Positions 7,430 to 15,778 of a stretch of DNA of 64,000 nt are shown in pieces. Within the stretch, counting starts at the first letter, position 1. Every line of letters starts with the position of its first letter. A program made the position numbers and the translations under genes. The notes beneath the pieces were generated by a model that had not been told where the DNA came from, did not search any database, and worked only from the letters and a program-made list of their open reading frames with translations. This DNA comes from CAYLYP01 sp964387795 (GTDB taxonomy: Bacteria; Bacteroidota; Bacteroidia; Bacteroidales; UBA7960): the NCBI GenBank assembly GCA_964387795.1, contig CAYLYP010000009.1, positions 1-64,000 on the forward strand. Reading direction: 5' to 3'.

Positions 7430-8842
7430 ATGTATAAGATCCTTATTGTTGATGACGAGAACAGTGTTCGTTATTCATTTAAAAAATTGCTGGCAGCATC
7501 AAACTATGAGATTTCTGAAGCGGCCTGCTTTGATGAAGCTATAAAGGTGTTTCCTAAGGAGAAGCCCGACCTGGCAATTGTTGACATAGAGATGCCCGGT
7601 AAAAATGGATTGGAACTTTTACAGGCTTTAAAGGAATTATCCCCATTGACACCCGTTATTGTTGCAACCGCTTATGGTTCGGGCGACAGGGTTATCAAAG
7701 CAATGAAATACGGGGCTTATGAATATATAGAGAAGCCTTTTGATATTCCCCAGCTTATCGCCCTTATTGAAGAGGCACTAAAAACAACCAGAGAGCTTGC
7801 AAAGCCTGTTGTTGTTGAACCCAAAACGGAAACCAAGGTAAGATATGCAAGCAAGGAAGATAATAAAATCATTGGCGAAAGCTCAGCAATAAAAGAGGTA
7901 TATAAACTTATCGGGCGGGTTGCGGCCAGTGACGCAAGCATATTAATAACCGGTGAGAGCGGGACTGGCAAGGAATTGGTTGCAAGGGCAATACACTCCT
8001 ATAGCGACCGGGCATCGAAAGCCTTTGTGGCCATTAACTGCGCGGCTATACCTGAAACCCTTCTTGAAAGCGAATTGTTTGGGTATGATAAGGGAGCTTT
8101 TACAGGGGCCAATAAAGATAAGCCCGGGAAGTTTGAAGAAGCCAATCAGGGCACTTTGTTCCTTGATGAGATAGGGGATATGGATATCGCACTTCAGGCC
8201 AAGCTCTTAAGGGTATTGCAGGAAGGAAGCCTTGAGCGTTTGGGTGGCTCTAAAACAATACACGTGGATGTAAGGATAATCACAGCATCCAACCTGAACC
8301 TTGAAAACCTTATCAAAAAGAAAGCCTTTCGAGAGGATTTATACTACCGTATCAGGGTAGTCACCATTTCTTTGCCCCCTTTGCGCCTTCGCAAAGATGA
8401 TATCCCAATCCTGGCAAAGCACTTCATCCAGAAACATGCACATGAAGCCAGGATGGACAATATATCCATTCATCCGCTTGCAATGGAAAAAATGCTTGAA
8501 TATTCATGGCCCGGGAATATCAGGGAGATGGAGAACACCATCAAACGGGCAATGATATTGGCAAAAGCCAATGTGATAACCCCGGAGTTGCTTAGCAATG
8601 AGTTTTCACAGGAACTTCCTGAAATAGCAATCGAAAGCGGGCTTGAGCATTACCTAAGCAAAGAAATTCAGAAAAGGGAAGGGGAGATATTTGAACTTGT
8701 TACCGAAGCACTTGAAAAAGACCTGCTAAGATGGGCACTTGACACAACAGATAAAAACCAGGCGAAGGCTGCCCGCCTGTTGGGCATCTCCAGGGTGATG
8801 CTTCATGAACGTATTGAAAAATATAAGCTTGAAAAAAAATAG
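7430..8842 (+). CDS. Sigma-54-dependent response regulator (NtrC family)
   Basis: The 470-residue protein has three parts. The receiver has acidic residues D8/D9, phospho-acceptor D52 (IVDIEMPG) and K102. The AAA+ domain has Walker A GESGTGKE at 175-182, the sigma-54 contact loop GAFTGA at 222-227, Walker B GTLFLDEIGD at 241-250 and an arginine-finger region. A Fis-type helix-turn-helix (NQAKAARLLGISRVMLHERI) covers about 443-462. It would activate RNA polymerase with sigma-54 when phosphorylated by the kinase encoded just upstream. Targets are not evident from the sequence; the next genes are convergent. Confidence 0.95.
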   Translation: MYKILIVDDENSVRYSFKKLLAASNYEISEAACFDEAIKVFPKEKPDLAIVDIEMPGKNGLELLQALKELSPLTPVIVATAYGSGDRVIKAMKYGAYEYIEKPFDIPQLIALIEEALKTTRELAKPVVVEPKTETKVRYASKEDNKIIGESSAIKEVYKLIGRVAASDASILITGESGTGKELVARAIHSYSDRASKAFVAINCAAIPETLLESELFGYDKGAFTGANKDKPGKFEEANQGTLFLDEIGDMDIALQAKLLRVLQEGSLERLGGSKTIHVDVRIITASNLNLENLIKKKAFREDLYYRIRVVTISLPPLRLRKDDIPILAKHFIQKHAHEARMDNISIHPLAMEKMLEYSWPGNIREMENTIKRAMILAKANVITPELLSNEFSQELPEIAIESGLEHYLSKEIQKREGEIFELVTEALEKDLLRWALDTTDKNQAKAARLLGISRVMLHERIEKYKLEKK

Positions 8843-8996
8843 GGGATGTTTTAAAGATATGTTGAATGGGCCATTTTTAAATAATGATCCAGATCCTTTG
8901 TTGTCTTTTTAATACAGTATTGCCTTGTCATCTCACATAGAAGGAATGTAAAATGTCTTTCTGAAGAATCTGATAAGTTATATGTAAAACAGCAAA

Positions 8997-9034
8997 CCCC
9001 AAGACCTGGTTATGAAATAAATCAGGTCTTGGGG
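8997..9034. terminator. Bidirectional terminator hairpin
   Basis: CCCCAAGACCTG (8997-9008) pairs perfectly with CAGGTCTTGGGG (9023-9034) around a 14-base loop. It lies between the converging ends of the response regulator (8842) and the secreted protein (9050). No long T-run follows, so the call rests on stem quality and position. Confidence 0.65.
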
Positions 9035-9049
9035 TAAAGGTGAGCTAAA

Positions 9050-10174
9050 TTAAAAAGCTCTTATCGGGCGAGATCTGTGTTCGTTATTATCCTTGTAAGT
9101 ATAAGTAGTCGATCCATCAACAGCACTTATTATCCATGCCATTATGTTATTGCCTGAATATTCGACGGATGTCCAGTAATACGCATTAAGAAAAGCATCA
9201 CCTCCATGTGCAAGTGCCACCTGGTTAATAATTGCTTTATTCTGGATCATAAGTATTGATTCATATTTTGAGGGTAGGAACCAATCTCCATAAGCGATTC
9301 CATTTTGATTAAACATATAATCAAAACATAAACGGGCAGCATACATATTACCATTGTCACCAATGGAAAGATGTGCAGCAATGATTAGAGTAGTATTGTC
9401 TTTACCTGCATAAAGTCCATCGGCAATAGCACGGGTTGAACCATTAGTGCCGGCATACCATGTTGTAGGATAAAGTTCATCAATAGCGCAAACAAGGCCA
9501 TGCTGCCCTGTTTCATCCACCCAAAAGACAACTCCGCCCTGTGCATAATCACCAACAGCGTATTTCTTTATTTCGCTTCTTAAAAGTGAAATAGAATCGC
9601 CCAATGCAGCTTGTGTTGCCAGCAGGCTTAAATCCTGGTCACCTGTATTAACACCAGATAAGTTGTTAATATTAGTAATGTGTTGATTAGTAATGTTGGT
9701 AGCAGGGCTTTCAGAAAACACAGGGTCGGATTCAATAATCTCTTCAGTCAGCGCATCGGCAGTTTTAGCGTGGAAAGCGTAGGGCACACTAAGAACCTGG
9801 CTGGTTCCTGTAATTGTATAATTTGAGCTTCCATCAGGGGCAATTTCTGTTTTGATAAAATAGGTTCCTTCTGCCCAGTTAATATCTGCAAAATTGTTAC
9901 TTGTTGACCCATCGCCAATTTCAATTGAAATAAGACCATTCCCATTTGTTGTTATGGTATGGGTCTCAGTGTATATTTCAGAACCGGAAGCAGAACCTAG
10001 TAAAATGCTTACCCGCATACCTATTTCAGTATTTATTATCAATTGGTTGTTGTTGTTCCTTACAACGGCCTGATAACTGATTTTTTCAGGGCTCTGTGCC
10101 CAAATGCCTGAAAAAGGAATGAGCACTGCTAGTATAAAAATGATACTTTTAATCTTGTGTGAAGCTTTTTTCAT
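9050..10174 (-). CDS. Secreted protein with SYQAVVR N-terminus and Lcl/DUF1566-like C-terminus
   Basis: The product is about 374 residues. The start at 10174 (MKKASHKIKS) gives a standard signal peptide ending at IWAQ; the frame is open for 12 more codons upstream. The mature N-terminus PEKISYQAVVRNNNNQLI begins a beta-rich domain common in Bacteroidota surface proteins, ending near SVPYAFHAKTA. A short coiled segment follows (LSLLATQAALGDSISLLRSE). The C-terminal part (WFLPSKYE ... YYWTSVEY ... SRPIRAF) matches the Lcl/DUF1566 domain found in extracellular adhesin-like proteins. It is encoded 165 bp downstream of a small T9SS protein, the same arrangement as at 53951-55384. Confidence 0.8.
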   Translation of the reverse strand: MKKASHKIKSIIFILAVLIPFSGIWAQSPEKISYQAVVRNNNNQLIINTEIGMRVSILLGSASGSEIYTETHTITTNGNGLISIEIGDGSTSNNFADINWAEGTYFIKTEIAPDGSSNYTITGTSQVLSVPYAFHAKTADALTEEIIESDPVFSESPATNITNQHITNINNLSGVNTGDQDLSLLATQAALGDSISLLRSEIKKYAVGDYAQGGVVFWVDETGQHGLVCAIDELYPTTWYAGTNGSTRAIADGLYAGKDNTTLIIAAHLSIGDNGNMYAARLCFDYMFNQNGIAYGDWFLPSKYESILMIQNKAIINQVALAHGGDAFLNAYYWTSVEYSGNNIMAWIISAVDGSTTYTYKDNNEHRSRPIRAF

Positions 10175-10339
10175 GATTTTTTGGTGTTTAAAATTATTCT
10201 TTTTGGCCACAAAGCATATAGTTTAACTTTATGGCTTTTTTGTTTTTACTTTTTGTTTAAACAATATTGTATTATTGTGTTTTACAGCTTGATATGTCTA
10301 GCCCTGCCGGAGGGAATGAATATCTTACTTTGGGTATCT

Positions 10340-10843
10340 TTAGCGTTTAATGATTTTAAAGGTCTTTTCAGCCTTTGAACCAATTGTGATTTTTAAAAAA
10401 TAAATCCCTGAAGGGTATTCATACATTGATATTTTGGACTGCCTTACATTCAGGGTTTCTTTAGTCATAATCCTGCCTTGTATGTCGATCAACTGGTATG
10501 AAACGGTTCCTTCCAGAAGGCTTGTTTCTAATTGTGGGCCAATATTTATTTCCAGGAAATCAGAGGTTGGATTGGGAAATGTTGAAATGCTTAAATTTAC
10601 ATTTTCAGGTTCTATCAGACCTGTAATTTGAGATATCTCAAAAGGCTGTTGAACCCCTTCTGCTAATGACCCATTGCCAGCTGACCAGGTATGATAGGAT
10701 ATTTGTCCAATAGAAAAACTTGTAGTTCCTCCAGTCCCAGTGCCATTTCCTCCCCCCGAATTTATTGATTCCTGCGAAAAGGCTGTAAGCTGCCCAATGG
10801 CAAAGAGGAAAGCAACACATAGATTTAGCTTCTTGTGCTTCAT
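10340..10843 (-). CDS. Small secreted protein with T9SS type A sorting tail
   Basis: The 167-residue protein has a signal peptide (AFLFAIGQLTAFSQ), a glycine-rich N-terminus (SGGGNGTGTGG) and a SFSIGQISYHTWSAGNGSLAEGVQQPFEI segment, given here only as a landmark by its parts SIGQISYHT and GVQQPFEI. The last 75 residues are a Por-secretion tail: STFPNPTSDFLEI, SYQLIDIQGR, YPSGIYFLKI, ending KTFKIIKR. That tail directs export through the type IX system and anchoring at the cell surface. Its close counterpart is at 53951-54478. The body is too short for an enzyme; structural or adhesive use is my inference. Confidence 0.85.
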   Translation of the reverse strand: MKHKKLNLCVAFLFAIGQLTAFSQESINSGGGNGTGTGGTTSFSIGQISYHTWSAGNGSLAEGVQQPFEISQITGLIEPENVNLSISTFPNPTSDFLEINIGPQLETSLLEGTVSYQLIDIQGRIMTKETLNVRQSKISMYEYPSGIYFLKITIGSKAEKTFKIIKR

Positions 10844-11170
10844 GTTTTTGTTTGTTTAAAAATGATTAATTGCCAGGTTTTGGTAAATGTTTTATCCAAA
10901 ACACAAATGAAAAGTAATGTATTTTGGATGACTAAACTTCGTTTTTTTTTGTGTTATTTCATGTTTAATATGTTGACAACATCTTGGTTGATAACATGCT
11001 AAACGTTGAGTTGTTTTAAAAATAACAACCTTAATAAAATCCCCTTTGAAGTTTCCTGGTTTTCAAAGATAGTTTTTATTTATTATTCTTCAAAATGTTA
11101 TATAAGTTTATTATAAAAACGGGTTAATTCAATAGATATAGTTCAAGGTTTATAGAAGTTCAGCTTGGGC
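10844..11170. other. AT-rich intergenic region, no gene seen
   Basis: This is the upstream region of the secreted pair (minus strand) and the downstream region of the acetyltransferase gene. I see no open frame, hairpin or repeat of note; a promoter for the pair must lie near 10850-10950. Confidence 0.4.
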
Positions 11171-11743
11171 TTAGTCAAGGTGTATCCAATAAATATTTAC
11201 ATCTTTAGGTTCCATACATGTCTGACCAGGATATAATAGGGGTTTTGTTTCCCGTAAAGTCCCACCGCAGTTTCTGATAAGCTTGTTAGAGGCATGGTTA
11301 TCGACATAACAACCCAGCATGACCTCAGTGATGCCGATAGATTTGGCATAATCAAGGCCGGCATTAAGGATTAGTGTTGCGTATCCCTTTTTCCTTTCAG
11401 ATGGTTTTACCGAAATCCCAATGTGCCCGCCATAGGTTCTCAGAAAAGCCTGTTCGAGGTTGTGCCTTATATCCAGCATTCCAATAATCATTTGGTCGCT
11501 GTTTCTTTTAACAAAAAAAGTGGAAGACACAACCCAATCTTTGCTGACTGTAGCCGGATGGCTGTTTCTTTTAACGCTATCAAGCCATTCTTCAAAATCG
11601 AGTTTGTCGAACATAGCACTGCCATTAATAACAGTCTCGCCATTTGAGAAAAAGGCTTCTTTAAAGGCTATGGCTTCCTGTTTGTGTTCTAACTGTGGCC
11701 TGACAAGTGTTATCATCTGTTTTTGATTTTGTTGGACGGGCAT
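11171..11743 (-). CDS. GNAT family N-acetyltransferase
   Basis: The protein is 190 residues from the ATG at 11743, which sits 7 bp after the stop of the upstream VOC gene; the open frame continues upstream into that gene, but those residues are unlikely to be used. The core shows GNAT motif A (SVKPSERKKGYATLILNAGL, acetyl-CoA pyrophosphate loop) and motif B (ITEVMLGCYVDNHASNKLIR). The fold resembles the RimJ/RimL-like group that acetylates protein N-termini, amino sugars or small amines. The acceptor cannot be predicted. Tight spacing suggests one operon with the VOC gene. Confidence 0.88.
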   Translation of the reverse strand: MPVQQNQKQMITLVRPQLEHKQEAIAFKEAFFSNGETVINGSAMFDKLDFEEWLDSVKRNSHPATVSKDWVVSSTFFVKRNSDQMIIGMLDIRHNLEQAFLRTYGGHIGISVKPSERKKGYATLILNAGLDYAKSIGITEVMLGCYVDNHASNKLIRNCGGTLRETKPLLYPGQTCMEPKDVNIYWIHLD

Positions 11744-11750
11744 TTGTATA

Positions 11751-12152
11751 TCAGGATAGTTTGTTAAATTCAATGAGTTCGATGGGGGCGCCATTGTGGA
11801 CAATCATTGCTACGCGGGTTCCTTCTCCGGGAGCATTGGGCGGGGTGAGGATTTGAAACTCCCTCTTTGCCAGTTCAACATCAATATTTTCCACTTCAAA
11901 GGCAATATGAGGGACAGTTTGAATGAGTTTGTCAATTGGGCTGTCCGGCTCAAAGCGCATCCATTCAATTCCAAAGGGACTGGTAGGGAAGCCTGAAGTA
12001 TAAAATTTGAAAGCAGGAAGATATCGTTCCCCTTTAAATGCTGTTTGGGTGGGGATACCAATGTGGTGGTATTTCCAGCCCCATTTTTCAATGGCCGGGG
12101 GTGCATCACTGTCTTGTCGAAACACTTCAGTTGTTGTTTTAATGGCACTCAT
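11751..12152 (-). CDS. VOC (glyoxalase/bleomycin-resistance fold) family protein
   Basis: The 133-residue protein has the vicinal-oxygen-chelate fold. KYHHIGIPT near residue 27 provides the first metal-ligand His, TVPHIAFEVENID near 80 the second, and GAPIELIEF at the C-terminal end the conserved Glu. The FYTSGFPTSPFGIEWMRFE stretch is characteristic of a subfamily of small VOC proteins of unknown substrate. Metal binding is likely. It starts the operon that continues with the acetyltransferase. Confidence 0.82.
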   Translation of the reverse strand: MSAIKTTTEVFRQDSDAPPAIEKWGWKYHHIGIPTQTAFKGERYLPAFKFYTSGFPTSPFGIEWMRFEPDSPIDKLIQTVPHIAFEVENIDVELAKREFQILTPPNAPGEGTRVAMIVHNGAPIELIEFNKLS

Positions 12153-12261
12153 CCTTTGCTCCCTTTATGTTTATGAATAGCCTGAATATGAAAATGCTAT
12201 ATTATGAAATTTTCTTAGATAATATTTCATTTAATCCGAAATTAATTTTTTGGGTTATGGT

Positions 12262-12316
12262 TGCAAGGGATATCCTTGCACTAATTTGTTTGCATCTTGT
12301 TTTTCAGCTAGTTCTA
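12262..12316 (-). repeat. Degenerate MITE fragment
   Basis: CTAATTTGTTTGCATCTTGTTT at 12281-12302 (named by its ends; core TTTGTTTGCATCTTG) matches the minus-orientation MITE at about 50188-50209, and it is followed by TTTCAGCTAGTTCT, a worn terminal repeat. The internal hairpin arm is missing. The remaining 12153-12490 is AT-rich and otherwise empty. Confidence 0.5.
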
Positions 12317-12490
12317 ATTAAAGTCCTGTTATAAAAACAGTAATGCAGGGATTGACAGTTAGCCTCTTGTTAAGAAGAAAAGAGCAATGCTATTGAATAA
12401 TCAGGGAGAGAAGAAAAAGAGATACAGGGAGGGTGTTAAAAAATATTAGGCAAGAATAAGCAAAAGTGTTATTTTTGTATGCAAATATGA

Positions 12491-12564
12491 GGCCCCGTAG
12501 TTCAGCTGAATAGAATGTCAGATTCCGGTTCTGAAGGTCACAGGTTTGAATCCTGTCGGGGTCA
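12491..12564 (+). tRNA. tRNA-Arg (anticodon CCG)
   Basis: The sequence folds as a full cloverleaf. Acceptor GGCCCCG pairs with CGGGGTC, with discriminator A at 12564. D stem GTTC/GAAT. Anticodon stem TCAGA/TCTGA encloses the loop TTCCGGT, giving anticodon CCG, which reads CGG. T stem ACAGG/CCTGT holds loop TTTGAAT. CCA is not encoded. It is on the plus strand, opposite to the surrounding genes. Confidence 0.93.
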
Positions 12565-12565
12565 C

Positions 12566-12600
12566 AAAAAAAAAGCCGCTTTTGTAAAGCGGCTTTTTTT
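12566..12600. terminator. Rho-independent terminator, bidirectional
   Basis: AAAGCCGCTT pairs with AAGCGGCTTT, with an A-run before and a T-run after. It ends the tRNA-Arg transcript on the plus strand and, read in reverse, that of the DUF4837 gene whose stop is at 12613. Confidence 0.9.
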
Positions 12601-12612
12601 GTAATGTTTTTC

Positions 12613-13626
12613 TTAGAGGAATTCAATGCTATAAAGAATTGCTTCAACCTGTCTGATATAATTTCTTTTTTCAAATTTTGGGGCATATACAAATCCATCG
12701 AGCATAACCAGCCTGTTGTTTGTTGTGTCAACGAGTGTGTAGTTAACATAAGGACCACCCATAAAATCACCTTCAACCCTCCACAGGCCCCTAAGTTCTT
12801 TGGCATATAAGCCATTAAAATTTACTTCCCTTGTTTCAGGATCCAGTTTACGGAATGAAGTCATATAAGAATTAGGGAATTGTCCGGGGATATGAGCTTT
12901 AGTGATTGAATCGCGACGTGCAACAATAGTTTTGGTGTCAAAGTCCTTAACGGCATCTTTATAGGGATAAAAGGTAAGCAAAACACCCATATCAAGGTCG
13001 TCGCGTGTTCCAGTTCTTCTAATCCAGATAAAGTTGGTATCCTGTTTTCCGATAAAATAACCCTCGGGGATACTCATATTCACTTTATAATTGTCTTTCA
13101 GGGACTTTTTCACAACTTCATTTTTCATCCTGCTATAAGCATTGATGGTCCTTTCCCTTTCAACAGCCATATATCGGTCGATAAAGTCCTGAGAATTTTT
13201 TTCAAAGACAGCTTCGAGGGTAGATTCATCTTTTACGTTAACTTTAATAATCAACTGAGGATAAGCCCAATTATCGCGTTTTATCTCAATGGATGGCTTT
13301 TGGGCGGTGGTATCAAATTCGAGGATAAAGATATTTCTGTGTGTTTGAAAGAGTTTGGAAAAGTTGGAAGGATCGACCTGGTAAATAGTAAAGATAGGTT
13401 CGTCCTGAGGCAGTCCTGGCATAGGAGCAGCGAAAAAGCTTTTGATAATAAACCCGGCGTTTGAGTCCCATTTTGATTGTTGGGCAACAACAAGGAGTTC
13501 ACAATTTCGGCCTGTAGCAGAGACTTTTTTCTTAGGTTGTTCCTTACAGCTTGAAAGGGAGAATAAAGCCAGGGAGATGGAGCTAATTAATAAGATGTTT
13601 TTAAAGGACGAAGTTAAACGTTTCAT
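12613..13626 (-). CDS. DUF4837 family lipoprotein
   Basis: The 337-residue precursor has a lipoprotein signal peptide ending LFSLSSCKEQ (lipobox Cys about 27). Family hallmarks are SATGRNCELLVVAQQSKW, PMPGLPQDEPIFT and HRNIFILE near the start, and GDFMGGPYVNYTLVDT near the end. DUF4837 is confined to Bacteroidota and is of unknown function; its members are exported and probably face the periplasm or outer membrane. It lies directly downstream of the lytic transglycosylase gene (61 bp), a recurring neighbourhood in this phylum, which hints at a cell-wall role but does not prove one. Confidence 0.88.
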   Translation of the reverse strand: MKRLTSSFKNILLISSISLALFSLSSCKEQPKKKVSATGRNCELLVVAQQSKWDSNAGFIIKSFFAAPMPGLPQDEPIFTIYQVDPSNFSKLFQTHRNIFILEFDTTAQKPSIEIKRDNWAYPQLIIKVNVKDESTLEAVFEKNSQDFIDRYMAVERERTINAYSRMKNEVVKKSLKDNYKVNMSIPEGYFIGKQDTNFIWIRRTGTRDDLDMGVLLTFYPYKDAVKDFDTKTIVARRDSITKAHIPGQFPNSYMTSFRKLDPETREVNFNGLYAKELRGLWRVEGDFMGGPYVNYTLVDTTNNRLVMLDGFVYAPKFEKRNYIRQVEAILYSIEFL

Positions 13627-13687
13627 ATTCCGTTTTTTTTTTGGTTTTTTGTTGATAATAAGGGCAGGAAAAACAAAAAATACTTTA

Positions 13688-15349
13688 TTATTTAGCAGCC
13701 ACAGCGATTTTTAAAGTCTGTCCCGGTTGAAGGTTTTGGGAAGAAAGGTTGTTGAGTTTTTGGATCTCTTCAACAGAAGCGCCTTCATGTTTCTGGGCAA
13801 TAGTCCAGAGGGTATCACCGGATTGAACGGTATAATAAATCACTTTATTGTTGGATGCAACCTGTTTATTATCAATATTTGTGCCGGAATTTGTGCTTTT
13901 TGAAACAGTGTTTTTGTCTTTTTTCACGATTAGCTTCTGTCCGGGATGTATCTTATTGGAAGACAGATTGTTTAAAGCAAGAAGCTCATCAGCTGTGAGG
14001 TTATATTTTGATGCGATGCTTGCAAGGCTTTCTCCTTTTACAACGATATGAACATTGTTTTTTGGAGAGATGTTTGGTTTTTCAGGAGCCCTAACAACAA
14101 GTCTTTGACCAACGCGTATGGTTGTACCCCTAATATTGTTCCAATTTTGGATTTCGCGAACAGAGCAATTATATTTTCTGGCGATAGAGCCAAGCACTTC
14201 ACCACTACGCACTACATGTATTGTTGTTTCAGGGATTTTAAAAGCCAGTTCTTCCTGTTTTATTTGTTCATCGGATTTTAAATTATAAATTGTCTCTTCA
14301 TTAAGTACGAATAGGTTTGCATAATCACGGGGCAACCTAAGGGCATAAGGGTTTTCGGGGGAACCGGGAACAATATTTTTTCTAAAAGAAGGATTTAGAT
14401 AGCACAATTCATCTAAAGGAATCCCAATTATTTCGGTAATACTGCTGAAAGGAACAATTTTTTTAATATGGATGGTATCCAGGTCGTTGTGTGAATATTT
14501 TGGATAGACAGGGTATAGGTTATGTTCAGCAGCATACTCAAAAACATAAGTAGCGGCAATAAAACCAGGGACATAGTTTTGGGTTTCACGAGGGAGGAAC
14601 CTCCTTACATACCAAAAATCTTTAACCCCCCCAGCCCTGCGTATGGCCCTGTTCACGTTGCCAGCACCGGCATTATAAGCTGCAATCACAAGGTTCCAGT
14701 CCCCATAGATATTATAGAGGTCAATGAAGTGGAGGCAGGCAGCATTTGTAGCTTTTATTGGATCACTGCGGTCATCAACATAGGAGTTTACGTTGAGTTT
14801 ATACATACGCCCTGTTCCGTACATGAACTGCCAGAGGCCAGTAGCACCAACTCTTGAGCGTGCCTGAGGGTTAAGGGCAGATTCAATGACTGCGAGATAT
14901 TTGAGTTCGAGGGGCAGGTTATACTTATCTAATTGTTCTTCAAAGAAAGGGAAATATATTTCACCAAGGCCCATGATACGTTGAGTGAGTTCCCGGCGGC
15001 GGTTGGCATAAAGTTCGATAAAAGGTTTTATAGCGGGATTATAAACAAAATGATAGGAGGATGTAAGGTTAAGTTTTTCGATACGTTCTTTTATAATCGA
15101 ATCAGCGTATTCAGGTACAAATCCAGGAGGGAAAGCACTGTTTTTGTTCGCTTTCTGAAAGTTTTCGGTGTTGAAAATTGACAATGAGGCAAGGCTGTCA
15201 AGCATTGATACAATTGGATCGTCCTGTTCTATTACTGTAACAGCGGTGCTGTCAGAGCTTAAGGCTTCCTGTGAGGGTTTATGTTGTTGAGCAAAAGATT
15301 GGAGAGATACAATTAAAAATATCATCAATGCTAATGTTTCCCGCTTCAT
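13688..15349 (-). CDS. mltD: MltD-like lytic transglycosylase with three LysM domains
   Basis: The 553-residue exported enzyme has a signal peptide (residues 1-20, ending SFAQ). The SLT catalytic domain (about 110-265) has catalytic Glu in LAVIESALNPQARSR, then GLWQFMYGTGRMY and a YNAGAGNVNRAI motif. Three LysM modules follow: about 375-420 (HVVRSGEVLGSIARKY), 435-480 (HIVVKGESLASIASKY) and 505-550 (YTVQSGDTLWTIAQKH). Such enzymes cleave peptidoglycan glycan strands to 1,6-anhydro products, and LysM domains hold them on the wall. The general design matches MltD. It sits between tatA and the DUF4837 gene. Confidence 0.93.
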   Translation of the reverse strand: MKRETLALMIFLIVSLQSFAQQHKPSQEALSSDSTAVTVIEQDDPIVSMLDSLASLSIFNTENFQKANKNSAFPPGFVPEYADSIIKERIEKLNLTSSYHFVYNPAIKPFIELYANRRRELTQRIMGLGEIYFPFFEEQLDKYNLPLELKYLAVIESALNPQARSRVGATGLWQFMYGTGRMYKLNVNSYVDDRSDPIKATNAACLHFIDLYNIYGDWNLVIAAYNAGAGNVNRAIRRAGGVKDFWYVRRFLPRETQNYVPGFIAATYVFEYAAEHNLYPVYPKYSHNDLDTIHIKKIVPFSSITEIIGIPLDELCYLNPSFRKNIVPGSPENPYALRLPRDYANLFVLNEETIYNLKSDEQIKQEELAFKIPETTIHVVRSGEVLGSIARKYNCSVREIQNWNNIRGTTIRVGQRLVVRAPEKPNISPKNNVHIVVKGESLASIASKYNLTADELLALNNLSSNKIHPGQKLIVKKDKNTVSKSTNSGTNIDNKQVASNNKVIYYTVQSGDTLWTIAQKHEGASVEEIQKLNNLSSQNLQPGQTLKIAVAAK

Positions 15350-15569
15350 AAGTAAATATTTTAAAAAGTTTATTTAGTTGATGTTTACGCAAAAATAACA
15401 CATGAGTTTCTGAAATAAATGCGTACTTTCATTTTTTAACAAAATTCGCATGTATTTATGCTTAATACAATAGTGAAACCCACTATTTTTCAAAACAGAA
15501 ATCTGCGAATTAAACTAAGGGAAGCCCTTAGAAATGATTCCGGAGGGGGTGGCAAAAGAAAAAAGGGTA

Positions 15570-15758
15570 TTATTCCTCTTTTTTAGCATCCTCTTTGTCA
15601 TTGCCTTTTGAAGCATCTTTAAACTCTTTGATACCTTTGCCAAGACCACGCATGAGTTCAGGAATTTTTCTGCCACCAAAGAGAAGGAGGACAATGACGG
15701 CAATAAGAATGATTTCCTGGGTTCCAATAATTCCAAGAAGTACAAAATGAGAGTTCAT
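15570..15758 (-). CDS. tatA: Twin-arginine translocase subunit TatA/TatE family
   Basis: The protein is 62 residues from the ATG at 15758; the frame extends upstream by 25 implausible residues. One transmembrane helix (TQEIILIAVIVLLLF) is followed by the FGGRKIPELMRGLGKGIKEF amphipathic helix with the invariant FG and P, and a charged tail (KEDAKKEE). TatA oligomers form the pore through which folded proteins cross the inner membrane. No tatC is visible in this window, so the rest of the translocase must be elsewhere. The gene lies 20 bp downstream of the EnvC-like gene, probably in the same operon. Confidence 0.93.
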   Translation of the reverse strand: MNSHFVLLGIIGTQEIILIAVIVLLLFGGRKIPELMRGLGKGIKEFKDASKGNDKEDAKKEE

Positions 15759-15778
15759 ATAGAGTGAGTTATTTTGGT

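Noticed and set aside
12390..12815. A 141-codon frame on the minus strand including PDRIQTCDLQNRN
   Set aside because: This string is the well-known spurious translation of the antisense of a tRNA; the tRNA-Arg lies inside and the DUF4837 gene covers the rest.
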